A DNA stretch of 64,000 nt from contig JAEWAB010000004.1 of NCBI GenBank assembly GCA_023391875.1, forward strand, positions 434,001 through 498,000. Reading direction: 5' to 3'. Of this stretch, positions 31,917-41,314 are shown piece by piece. The notes under the pieces were generated by a model. The model saw nothing but the letters and a program-made list of their open reading frames with translations, had not been told where the DNA came from and did no database searches. This DNA comes from Bacillota bacterium (GTDB lineage Bacteria; Bacillota; Clostridia; Oscillospirales; Ruminococcaceae). Numbering within the stretch: position 1 is the stretch's first letter; every line of letters begins with the position of its first letter. The position numbers were made by a program, and so were the translations under genes.

Positions 31917-32654
31917 ATGCCTGTTATCTACCTAAGCCCCTCCACGCAGGAGGCCAACCCTTATATCATCGGCGGCACCGAAGAGTATTACATGAACCGC
32001 GTGGCGGACGCGATGGTGCCCTACCTGCGATCTAACGGCATCCGCTTTACGCGCAACACCCCGCAGATGACGGCGGCAAGCTCCATCGCGCAATCCAACG
32101 AGGGCCAGTACGACCTGCACGTGGCGCTGCACTCCAACGCCGCGCCCGAGGCGATTGCGGGCACACGCCGAGGCGGCGAGGTGTACTACTACCCGAGCAG
32201 CATCTGGGGCAGAAAGGCCGCCGAGTTTGTGGTGAAAAACCTTAAAGAAATATACCCCAACCCCTCGCAGGTGAGGATCGTACCCACCACCAGCCTCGGT
32301 GAGGTGAGCAAAACCGAAGCGCCCGCCATTCTTATCGAATACGCCTACCACGATAACCCCGAAGACGCGCAGTGGATCAGCGATAACATCAACGCCATCG
32401 CCCGCGCGACGGTGAAGGCGCTCACCGATTACTTCGGCGTGCCGTTTTCCGAGGCGATGCCGCCGAGAAGAGGCACCGTCACCCTGCGCAGCGGCAATCT
32501 CAATATCCGCGCGTTCCCCTCTGTCACGGCTCAAACGGTGGGCAGGGTACCCAACGGCGCTACCCTTACCGTACTGGGCGAGGTCAACGACTGGTATGTG
32601 GTGGACTACAACGGCGTCATCGGCTACGCCGCCTCGCGGTATATTCAGGTTTAA
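31917..32654 (+). CDS. N-acetylmuramoyl-L-alanine amidase with SH3 domain
   Basis: 245 aa: amidase_3 domain (about 1-175; zinc ligands expected from the Glu in TQEAN, the His in HVALHSNAA and the late Glu in ILIEYAYHDNPED) and a C-terminal bacterial SH3 (about 180-245; VTLRSGNLNIRAFPS, WYVVDYNGVIGYAASRY). It cuts the bond between muramic acid and L-Ala in peptidoglycan. ATG 31917 has AAAGGGG about 11 bases before. No signal peptide is present, so export may need another route or the enzyme acts in the spore/mother-cell. Monocistronic. Confidence 0.9.
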   Translation: MPVIYLSPSTQEANPYIIGGTEEYYMNRVADAMVPYLRSNGIRFTRNTPQMTAASSIAQSNEGQYDLHVALHSNAAPEAIAGTRRGGEVYYYPSSIWGRKAAEFVVKNLKEIYPNPSQVRIVPTTSLGEVSKTEAPAILIEYAYHDNPEDAQWISDNINAIARATVKALTDYFGVPFSEAMPPRRGTVTLRSGNLNIRAFPSVTAQTVGRVPNGATLTVLGEVNDWYVVDYNGVIGYAASRYIQV

Positions 32655-32865
32655 TCCATCCGTTTGCATAAGAATAGTTATACAGTTATCGGCACGAATT
32701 TTGGTAGAATAAGACGTATTTATCATCCGCAGATTGTTTTTTTATGGTATTTCTGCTATGCTGATTTTGTATAAGTGACTGAAAAAGGGTGTTATCAAAG
32801 GCATAACCCCTTTTAGCGGTACTGCATCAGAAAGTACAAAAACAGGAAAGATGTGAGCAAAAACG

Positions 32866-33816
32866 ATGGATACGACGCGCAGCACAGCAAAGATTATCGA
32901 GTCTGTTCGCAAAAACATTGAAAAGGTGCTCATCGGCAAGCGCGAGGCCGTAGACCTGGCGCTTATTACGCTTGTAAGCGGCGGGCACCTGCTTATTGAG
33001 GATGTTCCCGGCCTTGGCAAAACCACGCTGGCCTATGCCCTTGCTCGGTCTACCGGCTGCAGCTTTAAGCGGGTGCAGTTTACGCCCGACGTGCTGCCCT
33101 CGGATATCACGGGTTACACCATGCTCAACATGAAAACCGGCGAACAGGAGGTGCACCACGGCGCGTTGATGTGTCAGGTTGTACTTGCCGATGAAATAAA
33201 CCGTACAAGCCCCAAAACCCAGTCGAGCCTGCTGGAGGCGATGCAGGAACGTCAGGTAACCATCGACGGCACCACCTACCCGTTGCCCGAGCCGTTTATG
33301 GTAATCGCCACGCAAAACCCGGTGGAGCTTACGGGCACCTACCCGCTGCCCGAGGCGCAGCTCGACCGTTTCTTTATACGCGTTTCGCTGGGGTACCCCA
33401 CCCGCAGCGAGGAGGTGGCTATCCTCGAAAGCCGCCGCAGGGAGGAGCTTCACCCGAAGGTGGAGGCCGCTGCCGCCCCGCAGGAGATTCTGCAGCTGCA
33501 GCAGGAGGTGAAGAACATCACCTGCTCACGCGCGGTGATGCAGTATATCGTGGATATCGCCGAGAAAACGCGCAAAAGCGAACAGCTTTCGCTCGGCGTC
33601 AGCCCGCGTGGCTCGCTGGCGCTCATGCACGCGTCCATGGCCTACGCCATGCTGGCGGGGCGGGCGTTTGTGCTGCCGGACGATGTAAAGGCCATGGCGG
33701 TGCCGGTGCTCGCGCACCGCTTGGTGCTCCAGATGCAAGCTAGCTTCCAGAATAAATCCGCCGAGGCCGTACTGCGCGACATCCTGCGCACCGTGCCGGT
33801 GCCCGTACAGTCATGA
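32866..33816 (+). CDS. MoxR-family AAA+ ATPase
   Basis: 316 aa with P-loop DVPGLGKTTL, Walker B VLADEINRT and sensor IATQNPVE, typical of MoxR ATPases that act as chaperones for assembly or metal insertion. It is the first gene of a three-gene operon with a DUF58 protein and a transglutaminase-like membrane protein; starts and stops overlap by 4 bases. Substrate unknown, probably cell-envelope linked. Confidence 0.95.
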   Translation: MDTTRSTAKIIESVRKNIEKVLIGKREAVDLALITLVSGGHLLIEDVPGLGKTTLAYALARSTGCSFKRVQFTPDVLPSDITGYTMLNMKTGEQEVHHGALMCQVVLADEINRTSPKTQSSLLEAMQERQVTIDGTTYPLPEPFMVIATQNPVELTGTYPLPEAQLDRFFIRVSLGYPTRSEEVAILESRRREELHPKVEAAAAPQEILQLQQEVKNITCSRAVMQYIVDIAEKTRKSEQLSLGVSPRGSLALMHASMAYAMLAGRAFVLPDDVKAMAVPVLAHRLVLQMQASFQNKSAEAVLRDILRTVPVPVQS

Positions 33817-34985
33817 AGGCGGTACAGATTATCTTCTACACCCTGCTTGGCGGCTGCCTGCTGGGCGGGCTGCTCACCGGCGAGCGCACCTACTTCATCG
33901 TGGTCTATGTACAGTTCGGCGTGCTGCTGCTGAGCCTCGTACTGAACCTGTGGACAGTGCTGCACTTCTCCTTTAACCAGACGGTGGACAGGGAGCAGGC
34001 GGTGAAGGGTGAAACGATCAACCTCACGTTGAGCATACACAACGACATGCCCTATCCCTTTACCATGATGCGTGTACATATCGAGGCGGTTACCGAGGCC
34101 GAGGACACCTCCTATGCCTTTCACCTCGCGCCGCGTGAGCATATCACCTTTACGCCGCCCATCCATTGCGCGTATCGCGGAACCTTTCGGGTAGGGATGA
34201 GCTATGTGGATATTCAGGATGTGTTCGGTCTGACACGCCTGCACTTTAATATGCTGCGCCTCTCTTACTACCGGCAGAAGGAGGTGCTTATCTACCCGCG
34301 GGTACATGAGCTTTACAGCCTGCCGTCTCACGCGGTGGATGAAAAGAACTTTGACGGCACCAACCTGCGCCTTGCAAACAGCGGCGACAGCTTTGCGGGC
34401 CTGCGCGAATACCAGCCCGGCGACGCGTTCAAGCGCATACACTGGAAGGCGTCGGCGAGCAAGCGCAAGCTGTACTCCAGGCTGTATGAGCTTTCCTCCC
34501 AAACGCACTGCCTCGTGTGCGTGGACGACCGCGCTGCCTGCCTTGGGGGGGAGAAGGCGCTGATGTGTGAGGACACCTTGTCGGAAGCCGCCGCCACCAT
34601 CCTCTACTACGCCCTATCCCATGCGCATGCCGTGCGCCTGAGCACCATGACGGGGGAAAGACCGGTTGAAGCGCAGAGCGTACGCGATTTTTCGCGCCTG
34701 CACCGGTGGCTTGCGCTCAACGAGTTTAAAAATGAGGCCGGCGATGCCGCCGCCCTCTCGGCGCTTGCGCACGGGCAGGCGTTCGGCTCGCTCTACCTGC
34801 TTACCTTAGGCAATGCACAGGCGATCTGCGATGAGCTTGGCAGGCAGAACCTGCCGTTTGAGGCCATCACGGTGGTTGCGGTGAACATGACCCGCCCGAC
34901 AGGCGTTAAAACGGATGAGCGGGTGCACCTTATTGCTCTTGCACCCGGCGACGACGTGGCAAAGGTGCTGGAGGAGTCGCTATGA
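33813..34985 (+). CDS. DUF58-domain membrane protein
   Basis: 390 aa, two short N-terminal transmembrane segments (about 5-40), a beta-rich outer region, and the C-terminal DUF58 (VWA-like) region with GLREYQPGDAFKRIHWKASA, the family signature. It overlaps moxR by ATGA and the next gene by ATGA, so translation is coupled. Such proteins work with MoxR in envelope stress or assembly in other bacteria. Confidence 0.93.
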   Translation: MKAVQIIFYTLLGGCLLGGLLTGERTYFIVVYVQFGVLLLSLVLNLWTVLHFSFNQTVDREQAVKGETINLTLSIHNDMPYPFTMMRVHIEAVTEAEDTSYAFHLAPREHITFTPPIHCAYRGTFRVGMSYVDIQDVFGLTRLHFNMLRLSYYRQKEVLIYPRVHELYSLPSHAVDEKNFDGTNLRLANSGDSFAGLREYQPGDAFKRIHWKASASKRKLYSRLYELSSQTHCLVCVDDRAACLGGEKALMCEDTLSEAAATILYYALSHAHAVRLSTMTGERPVEAQSVRDFSRLHRWLALNEFKNEAGDAAALSALAHGQAFGSLYLLTLGNAQAICDELGRQNLPFEAITVVAVNMTRPTGVKTDERVHLIALAPGDDVAKVLEESL

Positions 34986-37309
34986 AAGAGAACAGGATAA
35001 AGCTTTCCGTGAGGATATTCCATTGGGTGCGCCGCATGATGCAGTCCAAGGCCTCCGAACAGCTGGCGGTGCTGCTGCTCACGGCGGGCGCGACCCTTGC
35101 GTGCAGCCCGTGGCTCGGGCTTGAAAGCAGGCTGTTCATCACACTCGGCGTCTCTTTTATATCGGTGTTTCTGGTGTGGCTGTTTACGCGTAGGGTGTGG
35201 GTGCTGCCCGCCGCAGTGGGGGCGGCAGCGCTCGGTTTCGGCGTGGTTACGCTGCTGCGGCTTATTCCCATCGTGGATGATTTTTTTGCCGGCGTGGTGT
35301 CACGTGTGGTTTCGTTCTGGCAGACGACTCCCTCCGTATACTGTGTTTTGGTCGCGCTTCCGCTTGCGCTGATCTTCTTTTTTATGGTTCGGCGTTTGCT
35401 CTCCCTTTCCGTGCTGGGGGTGCTGTGTACCGCCATCGTCGTTATCGAGGCTTTGCAAAAGGCCGAGCATAAAACGGCGGTGCTGGTGCTTTTTATTGCG
35501 GGGTATCTCATTTTGCTGCCTGCCGCGCAGTACCGCCGTATGAACAAAACCATGGGCGGGCACTCGGTATCCCTGTCGGCGCTGCAGCTTACCGCTATCC
35601 CCATCGCGGCGGTGTCGCTGGCGGCCGCGCTTCTCATCGTTCCCGCAGACACCAATACGTGGAAGTCGGAGACGCTTATAAACTTTGTGTACGACTGCAA
35701 CGACCTTATAAGCTTTTACTTCGGCCGCAGTCAGGCGCGCAACGATTCCTTTAAGATTTCGGGGCTGGGGTATCAGCCGCTCTCCGACAGGCTGGGCGGG
35801 CCGATTAACCCCGGCAACCAGCAGCTGCTCACCATTCACACCGACAGCAGGCCCTTTCTGCTGCGCGGCGCGGTGGAGGATACCTACACCGGTGTTGGCT
35901 GGCGCGACGGCTGGCGCAACGGGCGTTTTCGGTTTGACAGCCTGGTGTGGCGGGTAAACCGCAATCAGATATTCCTGCCCGACCTGCCGCTGTGGAAAAA
36001 GACCGATTACAGCGCGCTGCGGGAGGAACTGGTCAGTACGGTAGAGGCCAATGTGGCATACGATAACGGCTGGACCAGGGGCATCTTCGTGTCCGGCAGG
36101 CTTACACGGCTTACCCCGCCAAAGGACATGGAAACCTACTTCAACCTGCAGTCGGAGCTTTTCACCTCGCACGTGGTGGGCCGCGCCAAAAACTATGACT
36201 TTACCGCCGACATATTCAATACCACGGCGTCCGACTTTGACGAAAATATGTTGCTGCTCGAGCAGCAGCTGGCAGACTACCGCGACGGTGGGTGGGAGAA
36301 TATCTGCAGGCTGTATCTGCAGCTGCCCGAGGAGCTGCCGGATGCGGTAACCGATACCGCCCGTGAAATCACCAAAGGCGCCGCAACCCCCTACCAGAAG
36401 GCGGCGGCGATTGAAAAATGGCTTGCCCAGAACTGTACCTACACCTTAACCCCCGATGTTCCGCCCATGGGCGAGGACTTTGTTGCGCACTTTCTGCAAA
36501 CACGCGAGGGCTACTGCACCTACTACGGCAGCGCCATGACGGTGCTTGCGCGCTGCGTGGGATTGCCCGCGCGCTATATCACGGGCTTTGCCATGCAGCA
36601 GGCACCGGCGCCCGGCGTTTACTACGTCACCGAAAAAACCGCGCACGCGTGGTCGGAAATCTACTTCAGTGGCATCGGCTGGGTGCCGTTTGACCCGCTG
36701 AGCTTCGACGAAGGCTTGGCAGAGTCTGACGAGTCGGAGGGCGAGGGGCTTGCTGAGGGTGCCAACCCCTACGAGAACCAGCCCGAAAACCCGCAGGGTA
36801 CACCGCAAGGCCCCATAGACGCGCAAGCCGCCGAGGACGATTACAACGGCTTTTTGGCGGGGCTTTTCGCGCTGTTGCTGCTTCTTGCGGCGGCGTACAC
36901 ATGCTACCGCTACCTGATGCGGCTGCCGCTGCGCGCTTACCGCTATGAACAGATGGCGCGCCGTGTTGCGGGGGCAGACAGGCAGCTCGATTATTATTTT
37001 GAGGATGTCTTAAGGCAGCTGGAGATCTTCGGTCTCTCGCTTTACTTGGGCGAGACCCTGCTGGAATTTGCCCCGCGGTGCGACCGAAGGTTGGCGATTG
37101 GTGCGAAAAATGGCATGGCGCGCCTGTCGCAGGTCTACATGCGCTGGAAGTACGGCCTGATCGCCCCAAGCCGTGAAGAGCTTAAAGAGACGGCGCTCTT
37201 CCACGAAAGCTTGGAAAGGTATGTACGCCAAAAGCTTGGCAAAGCGGCGTACTTCTTCAGGCGTGTGCTGCCTGTGTGCAGGGTCGTTTCCATGAGGCGG
37301 GACAAATAA
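34982..37309 (+). CDS. Transglutaminase-like membrane protein (TgpA type)
   Basis: 775 aa: about six N-terminal transmembrane helices (to about 235), an extracellular domain with a transglutaminase core, and a late helix near 625 followed by a C-terminal cytoplasmic DUF4129-like part. The catalytic triad is intact: C512 in REGYCTYYG, H555 in TAHAWSEI, D571 in WVPFDP. With MoxR and DUF58 this gives the common TgpA operon, thought to modify or cleave envelope peptides. Overlaps the previous gene by 4 bases. Confidence 0.93.
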   Translation: MKENRIKLSVRIFHWVRRMMQSKASEQLAVLLLTAGATLACSPWLGLESRLFITLGVSFISVFLVWLFTRRVWVLPAAVGAAALGFGVVTLLRLIPIVDDFFAGVVSRVVSFWQTTPSVYCVLVALPLALIFFFMVRRLLSLSVLGVLCTAIVVIEALQKAEHKTAVLVLFIAGYLILLPAAQYRRMNKTMGGHSVSLSALQLTAIPIAAVSLAAALLIVPADTNTWKSETLINFVYDCNDLISFYFGRSQARNDSFKISGLGYQPLSDRLGGPINPGNQQLLTIHTDSRPFLLRGAVEDTYTGVGWRDGWRNGRFRFDSLVWRVNRNQIFLPDLPLWKKTDYSALREELVSTVEANVAYDNGWTRGIFVSGRLTRLTPPKDMETYFNLQSELFTSHVVGRAKNYDFTADIFNTTASDFDENMLLLEQQLADYRDGGWENICRLYLQLPEELPDAVTDTAREITKGAATPYQKAAAIEKWLAQNCTYTLTPDVPPMGEDFVAHFLQTREGYCTYYGSAMTVLARCVGLPARYITGFAMQQAPAPGVYYVTEKTAHAWSEIYFSGIGWVPFDPLSFDEGLAESDESEGEGLAEGANPYENQPENPQGTPQGPIDAQAAEDDYNGFLAGLFALLLLLAAAYTCYRYLMRLPLRAYRYEQMARRVAGADRQLDYYFEDVLRQLEIFGLSLYLGETLLEFAPRCDRRLAIGAKNGMARLSQVYMRWKYGLIAPSREELKETALFHESLERYVRQKLGKAAYFFRRVLPVCRVVSMRRDK

Positions 37310-37330
37310 TTCAGGTATGCGAAAATACTT

Positions 37331-37362
37331 GCAGGGGCAGACCCGTGTGTCTGCCCCTGTTT
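37331..37362 (+). terminator. Terminator of the MoxR operon
   Basis: GCAGGGGCAGA pairs with TCTGCCCCTG and TTTGC follows. The next 200 bases hold only the LexA-box promoter. Confidence 0.75.
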
Positions 37363-37580
37363 GCACCTTGCCGGAAATTACAATAACATATTCGTTTGTT
37401 CGCCTTGATGTGCAGCAATCGGCAGGCGGGGAATACGCCCGCGTGCCTCGAGAATATGTTGCTGGTAGGGGTAGCGACCGCAGTAACCCATGAACAGCAG
37501 CCATTAGGTCTGCGACGGTTCGCCGCGCCGAGTATAAAACTGGACTAGCAGCAGAGGATAACTAACGGCAAAATTCGCCC

Positions 37581-37610
37581 TTTACAAGAACGTATGTTCC
37601 GTGATATAAT
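37581..37610 (+). promoter_or_regulatory. Promoter with LexA (SOS) box
   Basis: TTTACA (37581-37586), 18-base spacer, TATAAT (37605-37610). In the spacer is AGAACGTATGTTCC, centred on GAAC-GTAT-GTTC (37588-37599), matching the Gram-positive LexA/DinR consensus GAACnnnnGTTC with the preferred R-N-R-Y centre. LexA would block RNA polymerase directly. Confidence 0.85.
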
Positions 37611-37633
37611 CAACCTACAAGGAGCTGACAGCC

Positions 37634-38956
37634 ATGGATGTATTTGAAAAATTAAAGATACTCACCGACGGCGCCAAGTACGACGTGGCCTGCACCTCCA
37701 GCGGGGTAGACAAAAAGGCATCCCCCGGGGGCATCGGCAGCTCGGAGGCCTGCGGCATCTGCCACAGCTTCGCAGGCGACGGACGCTGCATCTCGCTACT
37801 GAAGGTGCTCATGAGCAACGCCTGTGTGTACGACTGCAAATACTGCGTCAACCGCCGCTCCAATGATACCCCGCGCGCCACCTTCACCCCGCGTGAGCTG
37901 GCCGACCTCACCATCAACTTCTACCGCCGCAACTATATCGAGGGGCTGTTTTTAAGCTCGGGCGTCGTCAAAAACCCCGACTATACCTGCGAACAAATGA
38001 CCGAGGTGCTGCGCCTTCTGCGCGAAGAGTACCGCTTTTCGGGCTACATCCACGCCAAGGCCATCCCGGGCGCGGACCCGGTGCTGCTCTCCCGTATGGG
38101 GATGCTCGCCGACCGTATGAGCGTGAATATCGAGCTGCCCTCGCAGGCAAGCCTCGGGCTGCTGGCGCCCGATAAAACCAAGCATTCCATTCTGGCCCCC
38201 ATGGGCTTTATACAAAACGGCATCCGCGAAAATACTACCGATATTGTCCGCTACCGCCACGCGCCGCGTTTTGTACCCGCCGGGCAGAGCACGCAGATGA
38301 TCATCGGCGCCACCCCCGAGACCGACTATCAGATTTTAAACCTTACCGAGAGTTTATATAAAAAGTACACCCTCAAGCGCGTGTTTTTCTCGGCCTATAT
38401 GCCGGTAGTCGATAACCCGCTGCTGCCCGCGCCCGCCACCAAGCCGCCGCTTCTGCGCGAGCACCGGCTGTATCAGGCCGACTGGCTGCTGCGGTTTTAC
38501 GGCTTTAGGGCAAGCGAGCTGCTGGACGAGTGCCACCAAACCTTCAACCAGTATGTAGACCCCAAATGTAACTGGGCGCTTAACCATATGCAGTACTACC
38601 CCATGGAGGTAAACCGTGCGCCCTACGAAGACCTATTGCGGGTGCCGGGCATCGGCGTAAACAGCGCCAAGCGCATCGTCACCGCCCGCCGCGTAGGGTC
38701 GCTGGATTTTGCGGCGCTTAAAAAGCTGGGGGTGGTGCTCAAACGCGCGCAGTACTTCATCCTCTGCAACGGCAGGGCGGCGGAGGGGCTGAAGGTTTCG
38801 CAGGACGCCGTCCTGCGCGCGATGATGAGCGAGAAGGAGCTGGGCATGTACTACCATAACATGCCCCTTAGCGGCGAGCCGGAGCAGATCTCGCTTTTTG
38901 CCCCGCCGCCCCTTACGCAGGAGGATATTCAAAAATGTTTAACCGGGCAGATATAG
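37634..38956 (+). CDS. Putative DNA modification/repair radical SAM protein (TIGR03916-like)
   Basis: 440 aa. Radical SAM cluster NACVYDCKYC (C-x3-C-x2-C) after an N-terminal Cys-bearing region (GSSEACGICHSF). The C-terminus holds a helix-hairpin-helix, LLRVPGIGVNSAKRI, a DNA-binding element. These features match the family I recall as TIGR03916, which is linked with the next gene's family (TIGR03915/DUF4130) and with uracil-DNA glycosylases. A LexA box in the promoter supports a role in DNA damage. The substrate base or lesion is unknown. Overlaps the next gene by 22 bases. Confidence 0.9.
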   Translation: MDVFEKLKILTDGAKYDVACTSSGVDKKASPGGIGSSEACGICHSFAGDGRCISLLKVLMSNACVYDCKYCVNRRSNDTPRATFTPRELADLTINFYRRNYIEGLFLSSGVVKNPDYTCEQMTEVLRLLREEYRFSGYIHAKAIPGADPVLLSRMGMLADRMSVNIELPSQASLGLLAPDKTKHSILAPMGFIQNGIRENTTDIVRYRHAPRFVPAGQSTQMIIGATPETDYQILNLTESLYKKYTLKRVFFSAYMPVVDNPLLPAPATKPPLLREHRLYQADWLLRFYGFRASELLDECHQTFNQYVDPKCNWALNHMQYYPMEVNRAPYEDLLRVPGIGVNSAKRIVTARRVGSLDFAALKKLGVVLKRAQYFILCNGRAAEGLKVSQDAVLRAMMSEKELGMYYHNMPLSGEPEQISLFAPPPLTQEDIQKCLTGQI

Positions 38957-39798
38957 TTTATGAATACGACGGCAGCTTCGAGGGGCTTTTGTGCTGCGTG
39001 TTTGAAAGCTACCTTTGCAAAGAGGTGCCTGCCGATATCCTTTCACCGAGTGCGGCGCAAACCACCTTACTGCCGTCAAGGTTCATTTCCACCGACGAGC
39101 AGAAGGCGGCACGGGTGATGGTCTCCATCCCCAAGGCGATGGGGGCGGAGGTACTCGATTTCGTGCGGCGCGCCTACCTCACCTGCCTTGAGCAGAAGGA
39201 ACTGTATATCTTGCTGTTCCTGCAGATAGGCTACCGCGTCGGCCCCAAGGTGCTGGATATGCTCGCCGACGATACGGTGCATACCTTGGTACAGGCCGTG
39301 CGGCATTTAGACCGTGAAACCCACCTGCTCAAGGGCTTTATCCGCTTTTCAATTATAGGCGGCGCGCTTTTGGCGGAGATAGACCCCAAGAACATCGTGC
39401 TTCCCCTACTGGTACAGCATTTCTGTGAGCGCTACCCCGAGGAGCGGTTTTTGATCTACGATAAAACCCACGGCATGGCGCTCATCTATGAGCCTTACCG
39501 CCCCGCGATTCTGCCGCTGGAGGCCTTGGAGCTGCCCGAGCCGGACGAGGAGGAGCTTGCCTTTCGCAGGCTGTGGCAGCTTTTCTACGACACGGTGGAG
39601 GTAGAGGGGCGCCACAACCCCAAGTGCCGCATGGGCCACATGCCCAAGCGCTACTGGGGCAATATGACCGAGTTTAACCGTCCTCGCCCCCAAAGCCATG
39701 CGGGCGAGGCAGATAAAAAGAGCGGGGAAGACCCGTTTCGGATCTTCCCCGCGCAAAGCGCTCCTAAAGCCATACTGCCACCCGGGCAGCCGCTATAG
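38935..39798 (+). CDS. TIGR03915/DUF4130-family protein (DNA metabolism partner)
   Basis: 287 aa starting MFNRADIVYEYDGSFEGLLCCVFESY, typical of the DUF4130 family that accompanies the radical SAM DNA-repair protein. The late region PKCRMGHMPKRYWGNMTEF is the family's conserved C-terminus; about 40 residues of polar tail follow. In some relatives this domain is fused to uracil-DNA glycosylase; here it is not. Overlapping the radical SAM gene by 22 bases means the two are expressed together. Confidence 0.9.
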   Translation: MFNRADIVYEYDGSFEGLLCCVFESYLCKEVPADILSPSAAQTTLLPSRFISTDEQKAARVMVSIPKAMGAEVLDFVRRAYLTCLEQKELYILLFLQIGYRVGPKVLDMLADDTVHTLVQAVRHLDRETHLLKGFIRFSIIGGALLAEIDPKNIVLPLLVQHFCERYPEERFLIYDKTHGMALIYEPYRPAILPLEALELPEPDEEELAFRRLWQLFYDTVEVEGRHNPKCRMGHMPKRYWGNMTEFNRPRPQSHAGEADKKSGEDPFRIFPAQSAPKAILPPGQPL

Positions 39799-39839
39799 AC
39801 GTAACGACAATTGATTAATCATAAAAGGAAGGGATTCAC

Positions 39840-40817
39840 TTGGTCACCATACCAAACGACGTTCTGAGCACCCTGTGCGAAAGGCTTGCCGTATCGAAAA
39901 ACACCCTGCAATTTCTGGGCGGCGGCAGGGAGGATTCCGACGGCACCGCCTTTGTATACGGCGAACAGTCAAAGCAGGTACTTAAGGTACTGGCGATACC
40001 CGCAAACGACACGCTCGGGCTTGCGAAACTGAAGGACAGGCTCGATTTTGCGCATTATCTGGGGGAGTGCGGTATTCAGATCGCCTGCCCAAAGCCGGGC
40101 GCCGAAGGGGCGCTGTACGAGAGTATGGCAAGCGGGGAACACCTTTTTACCGCGTATATCATGGATTACTGCGCGGGCGGCACCCCCATGAAGGACGACT
40201 ACACCCCCGCTTTTTATAAGGAGTGGGGCAGAATCACCGGCAGGATGCACCGCGCGGCCAAGGCCTACCCGCACTGGCTGGCGCTGCCCTGCACTGCCGA
40301 AAGCGGTCTAAATGGCTGGCAGGACGAAGCGGAGATGTTTTATAGCTGGTGCAAGGATGAGGCGGTAAAGGTGAAGTGGCAGCAGATGCAAAAGCGCCTG
40401 CAGGCACTGCCTATTAACCGCGACGGCTTCGGCTTTATCCATAACGACAACCACATTCACAATCTGGTGTGGGATGGCACTGAGATCACACTGCTGGACT
40501 TTGACGTTGCCAACTGCCAGTTCTTTATCAGCGACATCACCACCGCCATGCAGATGCTGCTGTTCGACGTCAGCGGCGGTATGATCGGCGAGGTGACCGA
40601 CTATGGGATTATCCGCAACTTCCTCGAGAGCTTTTTAAACGGCTACGAGCAGGAAAGCCATATGGACGACTTCTGGCTTTCGCAGATCGATACCTTCGTC
40701 AGCTACCGCCGCCTGCTGCTCTTTACCGTCATGCAGGATTACTTAAGCACCAACCCGCAGCTCAAGGAAAAGCTGCTTTACTGCATCCGCAACGAGCCGG
40801 TGATCTTTTCGGTTTAG
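39840..40817 (+). CDS. APH-family (aminoglycoside/choline-kinase-like) phosphotransferase
   Basis: 325 aa with the kinase-like catalytic loop FIHNDNHIHNLVW (HxDxxxxN) and metal-binding LLDFDVA. Substrate unknown; the branch with DYCAGGTPMKDD and ITGRMHRAAKAY is common in Firmicutes without known resistance. Start TTG 39840 has GGAAGGGA 8 bases upstream. Its last 4 bases overlap the convergent merR gene. Confidence 0.85.
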   Translation: MVTIPNDVLSTLCERLAVSKNTLQFLGGGREDSDGTAFVYGEQSKQVLKVLAIPANDTLGLAKLKDRLDFAHYLGECGIQIACPKPGAEGALYESMASGEHLFTAYIMDYCAGGTPMKDDYTPAFYKEWGRITGRMHRAAKAYPHWLALPCTAESGLNGWQDEAEMFYSWCKDEAVKVKWQQMQKRLQALPINRDGFGFIHNDNHIHNLVWDGTEITLLDFDVANCQFFISDITTAMQMLLFDVSGGMIGEVTDYGIIRNFLESFLNGYEQESHMDDFWLSQIDTFVSYRRLLLFTVMQDYLSTNPQLKEKLLYCIRNEPVIFSV

Positions 40818-41212
40818 CCGTGGTTGATAAAATGCTGCATCCGCTCCTCATACATGGCGCAGGCCTCGTCGTAGTGCTTGATCTTGTAGTCCACCTTTTC
40901 AAGGTAGCGCGTGAGCTGGTTTATTTTATTAAGCACCTCTTCGCGCTGCTTGATAAAAATCTGGCGCCTTGCCTCGAGCGTTTCGTCGCCCTGCATGCAG
41001 AGGTCGATGTATTCCTTGATCTTTTTTACGGGCATGCCGGTACCCTTTAAGCAGCAGATCACCGAGAGCCACTCGACGTCCGAATCGGTAAAATGACGTA
41101 TGCCGCCGTCGGTGCGTGTCACAAAGGGCAGCAGCCCTTCTTTATCGTAATACCGCAGCGTATGCGCCGTCAGGTGCATCTTTTCCGCTGCCTGAGAGAT
41201 GGTGTACTCCAT
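40814..41212 (-). CDS. MerR-family regulator (AdhR-like)
   Basis: 132 aa: MEYTISQAAEKMHLTAHTLRYYDKEGLLPF (MerR helix-turn-helix, start MEYTISQAAEKM), a dimerising coiled coil and a short end. No Cys pattern for metals. The AdhR-like group responds to aldehydes. It diverges from an aldo/keto reductase with two matching operator sites in between, so it likely activates that gene and represses itself. Confidence 0.93.
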   Translation of the reverse strand: MEYTISQAAEKMHLTAHTLRYYDKEGLLPFVTRTDGGIRHFTDSDVEWLSVICCLKGTGMPVKKIKEYIDLCMQGDETLEARRQIFIKQREEVLNKINQLTRYLEKVDYKIKHYDEACAMYEERMQHFINHG

Positions 41213-41248
41213 ATAAAAACAAACCCCTTTGCACGATGTATTACCTCT

Positions 41249-41277
41249 ACTATACCTTAGAGTTCACTTTAAGTCAA
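41249..41277 (-). promoter_or_regulatory. merR promoter with operator site 1
   Basis: On minus: TTGACT, 17-base spacer, TATAGT. The spacer contains operator CTTAGAGT-TC-ACTTTAAG (41256-41273). Normal spacing predicts repression by bound MerR protein. Confidence 0.75.
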
Positions 41278-41314
41278 ATAGGCTTTCTCCCAAAAATCTC
41301 TGGCCTTGCACCCC

